Assembly: GCF_003020125.1 (NCBI RefSeq)
Contig: NZ_PYFW01000004.1
Coordinates: 310,001-374,000, forward strand
Reading direction: 5' to 3'
Length of the DNA: 64,000 nucleotides
Source: Bradyrhizobium sp. MOS003
Lineage (GTDB): Bacteria; Pseudomonadota; Alphaproteobacteria; Rhizobiales; Xanthobacteraceae
Shown: positions 7,972 through 17,320 of the stretch, piece after piece
How positions within the stretch are numbered: the first letter of the stretch is position 1
Layout: the number at the start of each line of letters is the position of its first letter
The notes under the pieces: generated by a model
Databases searched by the model: none
What the model was told of the DNA's origin: nothing
The model's input: the letters and a program-made list of their open reading frames with translations, nothing else
Position numbers and translations under genes: made by a program

Positions 7972-10848
7972 TTACGAGGCCTGCTTCAGTCGCTCCAGCG
8001 CCTCGAGCAGCTTGGCCTTGCGGGCCAGCGCGGCCTCACGCTTTTCGCGCTCCTCCTCGACAACCTCCTCGGCCGCGTTGGCGACGAATTTCTCGTTCGC
8101 AAGCTTGGACTCGGCGCGCTTGATATCGGCGACGGCCTTGCCGATCTCCTTGTCGAGACGCGCGCGCTCGGCGGCGACGTCGATCACGCCCTTGAGCGGC
8201 AGCGCGGCCACCTCGCCGCGCACGAGCAGCTGAACTGCTCCGTCGGGCGCGCGGTCGGCGAAGGAGATGTCCGACAGCCGCGCCATGCGCTTGATGATTT
8301 CGGTCCAGCGCGGCGCGCGCTCCCTGGTTTCGGCGGACGCGCCGACCAGCACCAGCGCCGTCAGCGTTGCCGGTGGAATATTCATCTCGGCACGTATCGA
8401 ACGGATCTGCGTGATCAGGTCGATCACCCAGCCAATCTCGGCTTCCGCCTTGGGATCGGTGAAGTCGGCATGGTCGAAGATCGGCATGACCAGCATCGGC
8501 GACATCAGCGGATCGGTCGGTCCGGCCGCAGCAGCAAGCATTGCGAGTTGCTCCGGCGTCGGCTCGGCCGGCTTCAGCGGCCATTGCGCCAATGCGAGCA
8601 GACCGTCGCGCTTGGCCGTCACTTCCCACAGCTCCTCGGTGATGAAGGGCATGAAGGGGTGCAGCAGCTTGAGGATCTCGTCGCGCGCCCAGGCGACCAT
8701 GGCACGGGTTTCGTCCTTGGCCGGGCTGTCCGGTCCGAGCAGCACGGGCTTTGCGAGCTCGACATACCAGTCGCAATAGACGTTCCAGACGAAGCGGTAG
8801 ATCGCACCCGCGGCATCGTTGAAGCGATAGGCTTCGATGGCCTCGGTCACCTCGCGCATGGTGTGCGCGCTCTCATGCGCGATCCAGCGGTTCAACGTCT
8901 CCTTGGCCTTCGCCGGCTCGAAACCGTCGGGCACGGCGCAATGGTTCATCTCGGCGAAGCGCGACGCATTCCACAGCTTGGTCGCGAAATTGCGGTAGCC
9001 CTCGACACGGCTGGTGGCGAGCTTGATGTCGCGGCCCTGCGCCGCCATCGCGGCCAGCGTGAAGCGCAGCGCGTCCGCGCCATATTCGTCGATCAGGTTG
9101 AGCGGATCGATGACGTTGCCCTTCGACTTCGACATCTTGGCGCCCTTCTCGTCGCGGACGAGGGCGTGGATGTAGATGGTCGAGAACGGCACCTCCTTCA
9201 TGAAGTGCAGGCCCATCATCATCATGCGGGCGACCCAGAAGAAGATGATGTCGAAGCCGGTCACCAGCGCATTGGTCGGATAGTAGCGCTGCACCTCCGG
9301 CGCGTCCGCGGGCCAGCCGAGCGTCGAGAACGGCCACAGCGCCGAAGAGAACCAGGTGTCGAGCACGTCCTCGTCACGGGTGATAAAGCCTTCGCGCTTG
9401 TTGCGGTCGAGCGCCATCTCGCGGCCCTGCTCGGCCGTGATGACTTCCTGCTCGACGTAATAGCCGAGCGCGTGGCTGACGGCCTCCTCCTCGGTCTCGG
9501 CGACGAACACCTTGCCGTCCGGGCCGTACCAAGCCGGGATCTGATGGCCCCACCAGAGCTGGCGCGAGATGCACCAGGGCTGGATGTTCTCCATCCACTC
9601 GAAATAGGTCTTTTCCCAGTTTTTCGGCACGAAATTCGTCTCGCCCGAGCGCACCGCCGCAATCGCCGGCTTTGCCAGCGTCTTGGCGTCGACATACCAT
9701 TGGTCGGTCAGATACGGCTCGATCACGCTGTTGGAGCGATCGCCGTGCGGCACCATGTGGGTGTGCGGCTCGATCCGCTCGACGAAGCCGAACGATTCCA
9801 GCCGCTCGACGATGCGCTTGCGCGCGACGAAGCGGTCGACCTTGTGGAATTCCTCGGCGAACTGCGCAGCGCCTTCCGGCAGGTCGCGCAGATAATCCTC
9901 GTTGTCGACGAGATCGAGACAACCTTCCCGGTCGATCACGCTGATGCGGGCGAGGCCATGGCGATTGCCGACCTCGAAGTCGTTGAAGTCGTGCGCCGGC
10001 GTGATCTTCACCGCGCCCGAGCCCTTTTCCGGATCGGAATAGTCGTCGGCGACGATCGCAATCTTGCGGCCGACCAGCGGCAGGATCACGTTTTTGCCGA
10101 CCAGCTTCAGATAGCGCTCGTCCTCGGGATGCACGGCAACGCCGGTATCGCCGAGCATGGTCTCGGGGCGCGTCGTGGCGACGACGATGAAGCTCGAAGG
10201 ATCATCGGGGCTGAATGTCTTGCCCTCGATCGGATAGCGCAGATACCAGAGGTGGCCCTTGACCTCGGTCTGCTGCACTTCGAGATCCGAGATCGCGGTG
10301 AGCAGCTTGGTGTCCCAGTTCACCAGCCGCTTGTCCTTGTAGATCAGGCCGTCACGGTGCAGCTCGACGAACACCTTGACGACGGCCTTCGAGAGGCCCT
10401 CGTCCATGGTGAAGCGCTCGCGCGACCAGTCGCAGGAGGCGCCGAGGCGCTTGAGCTGGTTGATGATGGTGTCGCCGCTCTCAGCCTTCCATTGCCAGAC
10501 CCGCTCCAGAAACTTCTCGCGGCCCATCTCGCGGCGGCCGGGCTGCTGGCGCTCCATCAACTGGCGCTCCACCACCATCTGGGTGGCGATCCCGGCATGG
10601 TCGGTGCCGGGCTGCCACAGCACGTCGCGACCGCGCATGCGCTCGAAGCGGCACAGGATGTCCTGCAGCGTGTTGTTGAGGGCGTGGCCCATGTGCAGCG
10701 AGCCCGTCACGTTCGGCGGCGGGATCACGATGGTAAAGGGCACGGCGTCGCGGCGGTCGGGGCGGCCGGCCTTGAACGCAAGGCTGTCCTCCCACACCAC
10801 GGACATGCGGGCTTCGATATCGGCGGGTTGGTAATTTTTCTCGATCAT
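7972..10848 (-). CDS. valS: Valine--tRNA ligase
   Basis: A class I aminoacyl-tRNA synthetase that charges tRNA-Val and edits mischarged threonine. The HIGH motif is HMGH at 52-55 (after PPPNVTGSL) and the KMSKS motif lies near residue 570 (GAKMSKSKGNVIDP). Between them is the large CP1 editing insertion. The last 70 residues form the alpha-helical coiled-coil arm expected for ValRS (AAERARLDKEIGKAVADIK and onward). At 958 residues it is full length. It shares its terminus region with the convergent glycosylase gene. Confidence 0.97.
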   Translation of the reverse strand: MIEKNYQPADIEARMSVVWEDSLAFKAGRPDRRDAVPFTIVIPPPNVTGSLHMGHALNNTLQDILCRFERMRGRDVLWQPGTDHAGIATQMVVERQLMERQQPGRREMGREKFLERVWQWKAESGDTIINQLKRLGASCDWSRERFTMDEGLSKAVVKVFVELHRDGLIYKDKRLVNWDTKLLTAISDLEVQQTEVKGHLWYLRYPIEGKTFSPDDPSSFIVVATTRPETMLGDTGVAVHPEDERYLKLVGKNVILPLVGRKIAIVADDYSDPEKGSGAVKITPAHDFNDFEVGNRHGLARISVIDREGCLDLVDNEDYLRDLPEGAAQFAEEFHKVDRFVARKRIVERLESFGFVERIEPHTHMVPHGDRSNSVIEPYLTDQWYVDAKTLAKPAIAAVRSGETNFVPKNWEKTYFEWMENIQPWCISRQLWWGHQIPAWYGPDGKVFVAETEEEAVSHALGYYVEQEVITAEQGREMALDRNKREGFITRDEDVLDTWFSSALWPFSTLGWPADAPEVQRYYPTNALVTGFDIIFFWVARMMMMGLHFMKEVPFSTIYIHALVRDEKGAKMSKSKGNVIDPLNLIDEYGADALRFTLAAMAAQGRDIKLATSRVEGYRNFATKLWNASRFAEMNHCAVPDGFEPAKAKETLNRWIAHESAHTMREVTEAIEAYRFNDAAGAIYRFVWNVYCDWYVELAKPVLLGPDSPAKDETRAMVAWARDEILKLLHPFMPFITEELWEVTAKRDGLLALAQWPLKPAEPTPEQLAMLAAAAGPTDPLMSPMLVMPIFDHADFTDPKAEAEIGWVIDLITQIRSIRAEMNIPPATLTALVLVGASAETRERAPRWTEIIKRMARLSDISFADRAPDGAVQLLVRGEVAALPLKGVIDVAAERARLDKEIGKAVADIKRAESKLANEKFVANAAEEVVEEEREKREAALARKAKLLEALERLKQAS

Positions 10849-10971
10849 GGCGCTAGAAAGCCGCGTGTGCGGGTCAAGTCAACGGGAAGCTCGGCGGCAA
10901 CGGCTGTCCGGCCTGATCCGCAGGCCGAATATGCCACAGGAGCAGGGCTTTATCGGGGCCGCTGGGCCGTA

Positions 10972-11742
10972 TCAGCGGCCGCCGCGCGAGACCCGCTCGA
11001 TTTCGGCCTTCACGATGCGTTCAACCATGCCCGGCAGATTGTCGTCGAGCCAGGATTTCAGCATCGGACGCAGCATCTCCTTGACCAGATCCTCCAGCGT
11101 CCGCGCATTGCTGCTGAGCACCGTATGGGCCAGGGAATTGAAGGCGGATTCGACCGCCGAGACCGTCGATTGCGCCAGGATCGGCTGCTGCGGCGGCACC
11201 GGCGGCGCGTCGAAATCCACCGGCGCATAGGACGGCGGCGGTGTCGGGCGCGGCGGCGATTCTGCGAATTCGAGATCGTCGCGCGGCTCGACCTTGCGGA
11301 AGCTCGGCGGCGGCGGAGGCGGCGTCGGGTCCATCGCCATCTCGTCGGTCAGCTCGAGCACGTCGGGCTCAGGCTCAGGCTCAGGCTCCGGCTCGGGTTC
11401 CGGCGCGCGGACCTCCGGCGCAGGCGTGGCCGCGTCTAGCCCTGCTAGCAGCGCGTCGATATCGTCCTGGTTGTTTGACGCATCCGCCGCAGGGGCAGCT
11501 GGCGGAGGCGGAGCAGGCTTTGCTGCGGGGGCTGGTGCGGGCTTCTCGGCGGCCGGTTTGGCGGCTGCGACCTTGGACGGCGGAATGTCGTTCATGGCCT
11601 GCGGCTTTTGCGCAGCCGCGGCAGGCGCTGGCTTTGCGGCTTCTGCCGGCGGCGGCTTCGCTTCATCGTCGGCAATGATGCGCCGGATCGAGGCCAGAAT
11701 CTCCTCCATCGAGGGTTCTGTGACCTTTGCAGGCTGCGTCAT
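10972..11742 (-). CDS. PopZ-like polar organising protein (DUF2497 family)
   Basis: The N-terminal helix EPSMEEILASIRRIIADDE and the C-terminal oligomerisation region (LKSWLDDNLPGMVERIVKAEIERVSR) are the two conserved ends of the PopZ/DUF2497 family, which in Caulobacter forms a polar hub that anchors chromosome origins and cell-cycle kinases. The 180-residue middle is low complexity, rich in P, A and E, including an (EP)n tract encoded by hexamer repeats; such disordered linkers set condensate properties in PopZ. The ATG at 11742 is preferred over the GTG at 11754, since GGAG lies 6 nt upstream of it. It is transcribed toward valS, with a 123-nt gap between them. Confidence 0.85.
   Translation of the reverse strand: MTQPAKVTEPSMEEILASIRRIIADDEAKPPPAEAAKPAPAAAAQKPQAMNDIPPSKVAAAKPAAEKPAPAPAAKPAPPPPAAPAADASNNQDDIDALLAGLDAATPAPEVRAPEPEPEPEPEPEPDVLELTDEMAMDPTPPPPPPSFRKVEPRDDLEFAESPPRPTPPPSYAPVDFDAPPVPPQQPILAQSTVSAVESAFNSLAHTVLSSNARTLEDLVKEMLRPMLKSWLDDNLPGMVERIVKAEIERVSRGGR
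11365..11400. repeat. Hexanucleotide tandem repeat inside the PopZ-like gene
   Basis: Six consecutive hexamers of the form RGGCTC (some degenerate) on the + strand encode alternating Glu-Pro on the - strand. Units 2-4 are identical (AGGCTC). Because the unit is a multiple of three, slippage here would change linker length without shifting the frame. Confidence 0.8.
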
Positions 11743-12005
11743 CTCCGACTCCACATCATCAACGCCCTCGCATGCGTTGTTTTACACCAAGCACGACAGG
11801 ATTGGCCGGTTCCGGATGGGTGGCCCGACATTTTCGTCGCGGCAGCCCGACTTGTCCCCAGATCACGGCTCAACGTGCAGCGGTGCGCCCCTGCCCCCGG
11901 TACTCAAGCTTTACGCACGCAGCATCGATGCGAGCCGAATCGACCCGCATCGTCTCACCAAGGCTATGTCAGGGAATTTGACGATTGCAAGCAAAGCGCT
12001 GGTCG

Positions 12006-12025
12006 GCCTCGTCCAATCACGAGGC
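12006..12025 (-). terminator. Short stem-loop just after tolC
   Basis: GCCTCGT and ACGAGGC form a 7-bp perfect stem around a 6-nt loop, 20 nt past the tolC stop. No U tract follows, so it is at most a weak or Rho-assisted end. The rest of the 302-nt gap between tolC and the PopZ-like gene (11743-12044) shows nothing coding; it must hold the PopZ-like gene promoter. Confidence 0.3.
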
Positions 12026-12044
12026 TGACCGGACGACTACGGAG

Positions 12045-13448
12045 TTAGCGTCCGTCAGGCGTACGCACGCCGGCCCAGCTGTCGCGGACCTGATGGTAGT
12101 GAACGCTCGGATCGTAAATCGTGGTCGCAAGGCCCAGGACCTGCGGCGCCAGACGGCCGACGGCAGCCAGCACCTGATAGGATGCGACGACGCGGTCGTG
12201 CTGCGCGGTCACCAGCGCGACGCGCGCATTGACCAGCGCCTGCTGCGCGTTGAGCACGTCGAGCGTGGTGCGCTGACCGGCCTTGGCCTCTTCACGAACG
12301 CCGTTCAGCGCGATCTCGGACGCAGTCACCTGCGCCTGCGCCGACTGCACCTGCGCCTTGCCGGCCTGCAACGACCCCCACCACTGCACCACGGTCGCAC
12401 GGGTCTGGTCGCGCGTGGTTTCGAGGTTGAGACGCTGCTGCGCCAAGTTTTCCTTGGACTGGCGGATCAACGCATATTCTGAGCCGCCCTGATAGATCGG
12501 CACCGAGAGCTGAGCAGTCGCGGCGGCGTTGAAGGATCGCAACTGAATGATGGACTGTTCGTTGGCCTGCGTGGCCGACGCCTGGATCGTAAGCGTTGGC
12601 AGCAACGCGCCTTCGGCGACCTTGACCTGCAAATAGTTGACGTCGATGCCGAACATGGCGGCCGTGACGTTGGGATGCTCAATCAAGCCGAGCTCCACCG
12701 CGGCGGCGAGCGTCGGGGGCAGGAAACGATCGACCGGCGAACCTGGCGCAAGGTTCGTCGGCTCATTGCCGATGATGCGGCGATAAGTGGCACGGGTCGT
12801 GTTGAGATTCGCTTCTGCAGTCAGCGCCTGCGTCCTGCCGGCTGCCAGCTGTGCTTCCGACTGTGCGACGTCGGTGCGCGTCACTTCGCCGACATTGAAG
12901 CGGTCACGAGTCTGCTTGAGCGTCTGCTCGAGCACCCGGACGTTGCTGCGCTGGACTTCGAGCGTGGCCGAGTCGCGCAGATAGTCCATGTAAGTCGTGG
13001 CGGCTTGGAGAAGGACGCTTTGATCGAGGCTGCGCAGCGCTTCGCGCGAGCCGGACACCTGACTCTCCGCGGCGCGTGTTCGGTTGGCAGTCTGGTTACC
13101 GTTGTAGAGCGTCTGGGAGGCGGTGATGCCAACGCTGCGAGGTAGGGTGGTTCCATGGATCGCGTTACTACCCACGCCGCTCTGCAGATCTTGGTATTGA
13201 TAGCCACCGCTCGCCGTGAGCGAGGCCCGGGGCCGATAGCCGGACAGGGCCTGAGGCACGTTCTCGTCAGTCGAGCGCACCTGGGCGCGCTGTGCGTTGA
13301 GCTGCGGATTGTTCTGATAGGCGCGCACCAGCGCGGACTCGATCGTATCCGCCAAGGCAGGCGTCGGCCCGGCAAGCGCGAGCAGCAGGACCGAAACCGC
13401 AGCTCCGGTGAAGAGCTTCACCCCATGCATCCCAAAATTTCCGTTCAT
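12045..13448 (-). CDS. tolC: TolC-family outer-membrane channel protein
   Basis: The outer-membrane exit duct for type I secretion and RND pumps. A signal peptide (about residues 1-33, ending ALAD) leads into two repeats of the outer-membrane efflux protein domain. Typical TolC features are the opening TIESALVRAYQNNPQLNAQRAQ and the second repeat beginning near VELGLIEHPNVTAAMFGID, each followed by long coiled helices. Length is 467 residues. The isoaspartate methyltransferase-like gene upstream on the same strand is a common neighbour of tolC in Rhizobiales, here with a 184-nt gap. No membrane fusion protein gene is adjacent, so it may serve several systems. Confidence 0.93.
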   Translation of the reverse strand: MNGNFGMHGVKLFTGAAVSVLLLALAGPTPALADTIESALVRAYQNNPQLNAQRAQVRSTDENVPQALSGYRPRASLTASGGYQYQDLQSGVGSNAIHGTTLPRSVGITASQTLYNGNQTANRTRAAESQVSGSREALRSLDQSVLLQAATTYMDYLRDSATLEVQRSNVRVLEQTLKQTRDRFNVGEVTRTDVAQSEAQLAAGRTQALTAEANLNTTRATYRRIIGNEPTNLAPGSPVDRFLPPTLAAAVELGLIEHPNVTAAMFGIDVNYLQVKVAEGALLPTLTIQASATQANEQSIIQLRSFNAAATAQLSVPIYQGGSEYALIRQSKENLAQQRLNLETTRDQTRATVVQWWGSLQAGKAQVQSAQAQVTASEIALNGVREEAKAGQRTTLDVLNAQQALVNARVALVTAQHDRVVASYQVLAAVGRLAPQVLGLATTIYDPSVHYHQVRDSWAGVRTPDGR

Positions 13449-13632
13449 TCTAGCGTCCCGCTCGTGCCCGCGAGCTGGGTTACCAACCGAGTGGAGTCGT
13501 TGCCCCGCCGCAACATAGGATGCGGATCGGCGCGACGGAACTACCCCAGCGCAGTTCCCGGTGGAAACTCTTCACGTGCAGCATCCCGGCCACACTTTGA
13601 TTCAGAACGGGATTTTAAAGGGCTTTGGGCCG

Positions 13633-14295
13633 TCAGAAGACGAAGGCGGCAGCCCGTGCCAGCCCGGGAAGGACCGGGGCGGCGGCGTCAAACAGGGCCC
13701 GATGGCCGAATTCTCCGTGGGTATGGGTCACGATCATTGCCCGCGGCGGCCTGGATTCGGCGGACACCCCTACCAGACGCCCGCCCTCCTTCAGCTGCCC
13801 TAGCAGCGCTACCGGCGTCACCTCAGTCGCGCCATTGAGGATGATCACGTCGTAGGGAGCGGCGGACGGATCGCCTTCGGCGCAGGCCGCGGCCTTGCAG
13901 GTGACGTTGGCAAGGTTCAGCGCAGCCAGGGCGGCCTTGGCCTTCGCAGCCAAAGCCGAATCGCATTCGGTCGCGGTCACCTGCCGCGCGAGCTTGGCGG
14001 TCAGTGCGGCGAGGTAGCCCGTGGCGCAGCCGACCACCAGCACGTTGTCGCCCTCGCCGATTTCGGCGGCCTGGAGGAGCTTGCCGGTCAACTGCGGCTT
14101 TATCAGGAAGCGCTTGGCTTCGCCTTCGCTCACATCGAGGTCGAGATCGAGATAGGCCAGCGCCTGCCGGTCGGACGGCACGAAGGCCTCGCGCGGAACC
14201 GCGAGCATGGCATCGAGAACACGACGGTCGGTGACGTCAATGGTGCGCACCTGGCCATCGACCATTTTGAGGCGCGCGGTCGAGAAACCGGACAT
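13633..14295 (-). CDS. Protein-L-isoaspartate O-methyltransferase-like SAM enzyme
   Basis: A 220-residue class I methyltransferase of the PCMT family. Visible features are the N-terminal MVDGQVRTIDVTDRRVLDAM block, the pre-motif YLDLDLDV, the SAM-binding loop VLVVGCATGYLAAL and the downstream ILNGATEV motif. Canonical Pcm repairs isoaspartyl residues; this shorter rhizobial type, found next to tolC, lacks a confirmed substrate. The ATG at 14295 (MSGFSTARLKMVDGQ) is chosen because homologues begin near here; the frame is open upstream to 14364. A 184-nt gap to tolC leaves room for a separate tolC promoter. Confidence 0.88.
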   Translation of the reverse strand: MSGFSTARLKMVDGQVRTIDVTDRRVLDAMLAVPREAFVPSDRQALAYLDLDLDVSEGEAKRFLIKPQLTGKLLQAAEIGEGDNVLVVGCATGYLAALTAKLARQVTATECDSALAAKAKAALAALNLANVTCKAAACAEGDPSAAPYDVIILNGATEVTPVALLGQLKEGGRLVGVSAESRPPRAMIVTHTHGEFGHRALFDAAAPVLPGLARAAAFVF

Positions 14296-14431
14296 TTGCG
14301 GACCCTGCAAGGCGGACGATGCCGCGGACGAAATTCGCGGCATCTTTGGAGCATGCACGGCCAAAACGCAACACGGCCGTTAGCCTGCGGGACTAAGGCT
14401 TCCGCATCTTACCGCATCAGGTCCGGAAGGA

Positions 14432-14605
14432 TTATTCGATCGCGACCGCCAGGCGCCCGATCAGGGCGGCGACCTCGTCCAGCCGTGCCGAATCGGGCGT
14501 CTCGACCGCACGCGCCAGACAGGCGAGGCATTGGTCGTCGCTCAGCTCTGGAATCTCGGCCGGCAGAATCGAGGGGGCCATATGGTCGACCTGGATGTCT
14601 GGCAT
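14432..14605 (-). CDS. Small protein of unknown function
   Basis: A 57-residue acidic protein starting MPDIQVDHMAPS, with GGAG 9 nt upstream of the ATG. The C-terminal half is predicted helical (CLACLARAVETPDSARLDEVAALIGRL with CxxC). Codon choice is GC3-rich like its neighbours, which supports a real gene. No family is recognised. It lies 136 nt upstream of the methyltransferase on the same strand. Confidence 0.5.
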   Translation of the reverse strand: MPDIQVDHMAPSILPAEIPELSDDQCLACLARAVETPDSARLDEVAALIGRLAVAIE

Positions 14606-14822
14606 GGGAATCAGCTCCGTTAAGATCCGGCTATCGCGAAGCTCGATTTCAATTGAGTCGATTTGGCGCCGTCCGCATGGCGTGAAGGGGCCACTCCACA
14701 ACACATCTGCTTGAATGCGATTCCCAGCCGGGATCGCGCAAAGCGTCGTTCAGAAAGCACGGCAGCGAGATCGCGTATCGCGCGAGGGTGCGCCCGTAAA
14801 TCATTGAATTTGCGGTAGGATT

Positions 14823-14897
14823 TGGCTCCCCGGGCTGGATTCGAACCAGCGACCATCCGATTAACAGTCGGATGCTCTACCGCTGAGCTACCGAGGA
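14823..14897 (-). tRNA. tRNA-Asn (anticodon GTT)
   Basis: Read on the - strand, the gene folds as a standard cloverleaf: acceptor TCCTCGG pairs with CCGGGGA (one G-U), the D arm has AGCTCAGCGGT, the anticodon loop is CTGTTAA with anticodon GTT, and the T arm contains GGTTCGAATCC. The CCA end is encoded. Total length is 75 nt including CCA. No integrase gene or direct repeat suggests use as an attachment site. Confidence 0.96.
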
Positions 14898-14984
14898 AAA
14901 GGCGAACCAGTCGTTCGCGCGCGGCTGCGTATAACAAAGCCGCTTGCGCTTGCAAAGGACGAATTCGTCATCATCCGCAACGCG

Positions 14985-15016
14985 CCGGAGGAAGGTTGGG
15001 ACGCCCCCTCCTCCGG
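14985..15016. terminator. Stem-loop after the secreted protein gene
   Basis: CCGGAGGA (14985-14992) and TCCTCCGG (15009-15016) form an 8-bp perfect stem 17 nt beyond the stop of the secreted protein gene and 87 nt upstream of the tRNA. There is no U tract, so it is a candidate end or RNA-stability hairpin. Confidence 0.35.
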
Positions 15017-15033
15017 ACCATGTCGGCCGACGG

Positions 15034-15402
15034 CTACTCCGCGAGGAACGAGGTCGTCTTGGTGCCGGGATCGTAGCGCAGCCGAAGCGCGGTCATCTTG
15101 CAGAGGTTGACGTTTTTCCAGAGCACGGCTTCGTCGTAGCTCTGCCAGTCGACGCGGATATTCCAGACGCATCCGTCGTCGTCCTCGTCGAACTCGACAT
15201 AGGTGCTCGCCTGGTTCTTCAAGACCTTGTCGAGTTCGTTGTCCCATTCGTCCAAGCCATCGTCCGGTGCGTTGAAGCCCAGGAATTTGATGGCATAGCC
15301 GGTCTCGTTGACGACGGTGACGTTGCGGGCGTCGGCGGCGAACGAGGGCATGGCGGCGATCGAAAAGCCGATCGCGATCAGTCCAGACAGAAAATATTTC
15401 AT
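15034..15402 (-). CDS. Small secreted protein of unknown function
   Basis: The 122-residue product starts with a clear signal peptide (MKYFLSGLIAIGFSIAAMPSFAAD, cleavage about residue 22). The mature part is acidic, with beta-strand-like stretches and two cysteines (C84 in DGCVW and C101 in NLCKM) that could form a disulfide in the periplasm. The run EFDEDDDG could bind a metal, but no EF-hand loop is complete. I recognise no family beyond a rhizobial conserved secreted protein. It is monocistronic, with a long gap to the flotillin gene. Confidence 0.75.
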   Translation of the reverse strand: MKYFLSGLIAIGFSIAAMPSFAADARNVTVVNETGYAIKFLGFNAPDDGLDEWDNELDKVLKNQASTYVEFDEDDDGCVWNIRVDWQSYDEAVLWKNVNLCKMTALRLRYDPGTKTTSFLAE

Positions 15403-15609
15403 ATGAAATTTCCCCGATCGAAACAGGCTTCAACGCCTGGCGTCGATCGGCGCAGGCGCCGCGGCAACCAATGGCGTTGCCCCAGGAGATCCGTCCGGAG
15501 TGCGATCGAAAGGTTCGAGACGATCGATCGGCACTCCGGGACGTAGCGCGACGCGAGACGCGCTCAGCCTTTTTATCGATTCGAATTCTCCGCAGCAATG
15601 AACGGGCAT

Positions 15610-17298
15610 TCATAGATCGGCGGTGTTCGTCTTCTCCGGCGCCGGTACGGCGGCGCCGTTGCTCTTCCCTGTCACGGCGCCGACCAGCGCCTTTACGGGA
15701 TCATCGCCGGGCGCAAAACCGCCCTGGCGCAGGATCTCGTCGATCATCGGACGCAGCGCGTGAACCTTGAGCAGCTCGCCGGCGAGTCCTTCGCCGAAGC
15801 CGACATTGCTTCCGCCGGCGCCGTTGCCACCGAACGCGCCACCGGTGTGCAGGATGCGGACGTCCTTCAGGTTTCCGATCGGCTTGACCATCTCGGCCAG
15901 CGCCGACGGCATGATCTCGATCCGCTTCTTGGCGATCTCGAAATCGATGACGTTGCTGCCGAGCTTGTTCTGCGCCTCGTTCTTCATGGTGATGACGGCG
16001 GCTTCCGCCTCACCGATGTTGCGCACTCCGACGGCCTTGATCTTGTTGGACTCGGCTTCGGCCGTGGCCAGCGTCTTGACGGCCTCGGCGCGGTCGAGCG
16101 AGGCCTTCTTCTCGGCTTCGGCCGCGACGATCAGCTCGGTCGACTTCCGTTCGGCCTCGGTCCGCGCTTCCAGCACCTGGGTGAGGCGGGCACGATCGGC
16201 GACCTCGACCGCGCGTGCGGTCACGACCTTTTCCTCGGCGGAGACCGCGAGCGCTTCGGCGGTCTTGGCCTCGGCGACGGCTTCCGAGGTCTGCTTGCTC
16301 TTGGCCGCGATCTGGATCTCGTTCTCTTGCGTCGCGATCTGGATCTCGCGCTGGGCGTCGGTCTTGCGCTTGTTGATCGCCAGATCCGACTCGATGACCG
16401 CGGTTTCCTTGACCTGCTTGGCGCCGGCCTCCTTCTCGGCGACGGCCCTGTCGGTATCGATCCGGGCATTCTCCTCGGTGAGGCGCGCGGTCTGCGTCGC
16501 AGTTGCCACCTCGGCGCGAGTGCTGGCGGTCTTGTTGGCGATGTCGCGCTCCTGCGACAGCTCGGCTTCCTTCTTGGTCCGCTCGATGGTCAGGGTCTGC
16601 TGCCGCGCCTCGAGGTCCTTTTGCGCGATCGCCACCTCGTTGTCGCGCACGATCGAGTTGCGGTCGCGCCGGCGGGTCTCGGTGACGGTCTTGAGCTGGG
16701 TCAGACCTTCGGCGTCGAAGAAGTTTTCCGGGTTGAAGAACTTGACGTCGGTCTGGTCGAGCTTTGTAAGCGACACGGATTCAAGCTCGAGGCCGTTGGA
16801 TTTGACGTCGGACTCGACGGTTGCCTGCACATGTTTGACGAAGTCCGAGCGCTTCTCCTGGAGTTCGAGGATGCTCATGGTCGCCGCCACCGAGCGCAGG
16901 CCGTCGACGAATTTCGCCTCGACCTGGTTGCGCAGGGCTTCGGCGTCATTGGTCAGTGCACCCAGCGTCTGGCTCGCAAGCGCGATGCTCTCGTCGTCGG
17001 GGCGGACGCGCACGTAGAATTCGGCGACGATGTCGACGCGCAGGCGATCCTTGGTGATGAGGGATTCCCGCTCCTTGCGCTCCACGGTGAGCCGCAGCGT
17101 CTTCAAATTGACGCTGGCATAGGAGTGGAAGATCGGCAGGATCATGGCGCCGCCGTCGAGCACGACCTTCTTGCCGCCGAGGCCGGTGCGCACGAAAGCC
17201 TCGTCGCGGGTGGCGCGCTTGTAGAGGATGGTGAAGACGATCCCGAGCGCGACAATCAGCGCGACGCCGATAATGGCCGGGACTGCGATGTCGAACAT
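15610..17298 (-). CDS. Flotillin/YqiK-like SPFH membrane protein
   Basis: A 562-residue flotillin. An N-terminal membrane helix (about residues 4-26) is followed by an SPFH (band 7) domain to about 190 and then a long Ala/Glu/Lys/Gln-rich coiled coil (about 200-470), the flotillin oligomerisation region. The tail (from about 480) contains a glycine-rich segment and an amphipathic end. Flotillins form large ring-like assemblies and organise membrane microdomains. It is the last gene of a three-gene unit with the YqiJ-like gene 22 nt upstream, matching the yqiJ-yqiK pairing of E. coli, plus a PspA-like gene. The operon suggests a membrane-integrity role. Confidence 0.92.
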   Translation of the reverse strand: MFDIAVPAIIGVALIVALGIVFTILYKRATRDEAFVRTGLGGKKVVLDGGAMILPIFHSYASVNLKTLRLTVERKERESLITKDRLRVDIVAEFYVRVRPDDESIALASQTLGALTNDAEALRNQVEAKFVDGLRSVAATMSILELQEKRSDFVKHVQATVESDVKSNGLELESVSLTKLDQTDVKFFNPENFFDAEGLTQLKTVTETRRRDRNSIVRDNEVAIAQKDLEARQQTLTIERTKKEAELSQERDIANKTASTRAEVATATQTARLTEENARIDTDRAVAEKEAGAKQVKETAVIESDLAINKRKTDAQREIQIATQENEIQIAAKSKQTSEAVAEAKTAEALAVSAEEKVVTARAVEVADRARLTQVLEARTEAERKSTELIVAAEAEKKASLDRAEAVKTLATAEAESNKIKAVGVRNIGEAEAAVITMKNEAQNKLGSNVIDFEIAKKRIEIMPSALAEMVKPIGNLKDVRILHTGGAFGGNGAGGSNVGFGEGLAGELLKVHALRPMIDEILRQGGFAPGDDPVKALVGAVTGKSNGAAVPAPEKTNTADL

Positions 17299-17320
17299 GA
17301 TGTTCTCCGATAATGACTTG

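Noticed and set aside
11365..11400. CRISPR-like tandem repeats
   Set aside because: Units are six bases long, contiguous, and encode an (EP)n linker; no spacers or cas genes are present.
6334..11439. A very long open frame on the + strand across lipA, the glycosylase and valS
   Set aside because: It is antisense to lipA and valS, whose motifs are complete; long antisense frames are expected at this GC content, and its translation is a low-complexity mix of R, A and H.
14823..14897. tRNA-Asn as an integration site of a genomic island
   Set aside because: No integrase gene, direct repeat of the tRNA 3' end or change in base composition is seen nearby; the same holds for tRNA-Cys.
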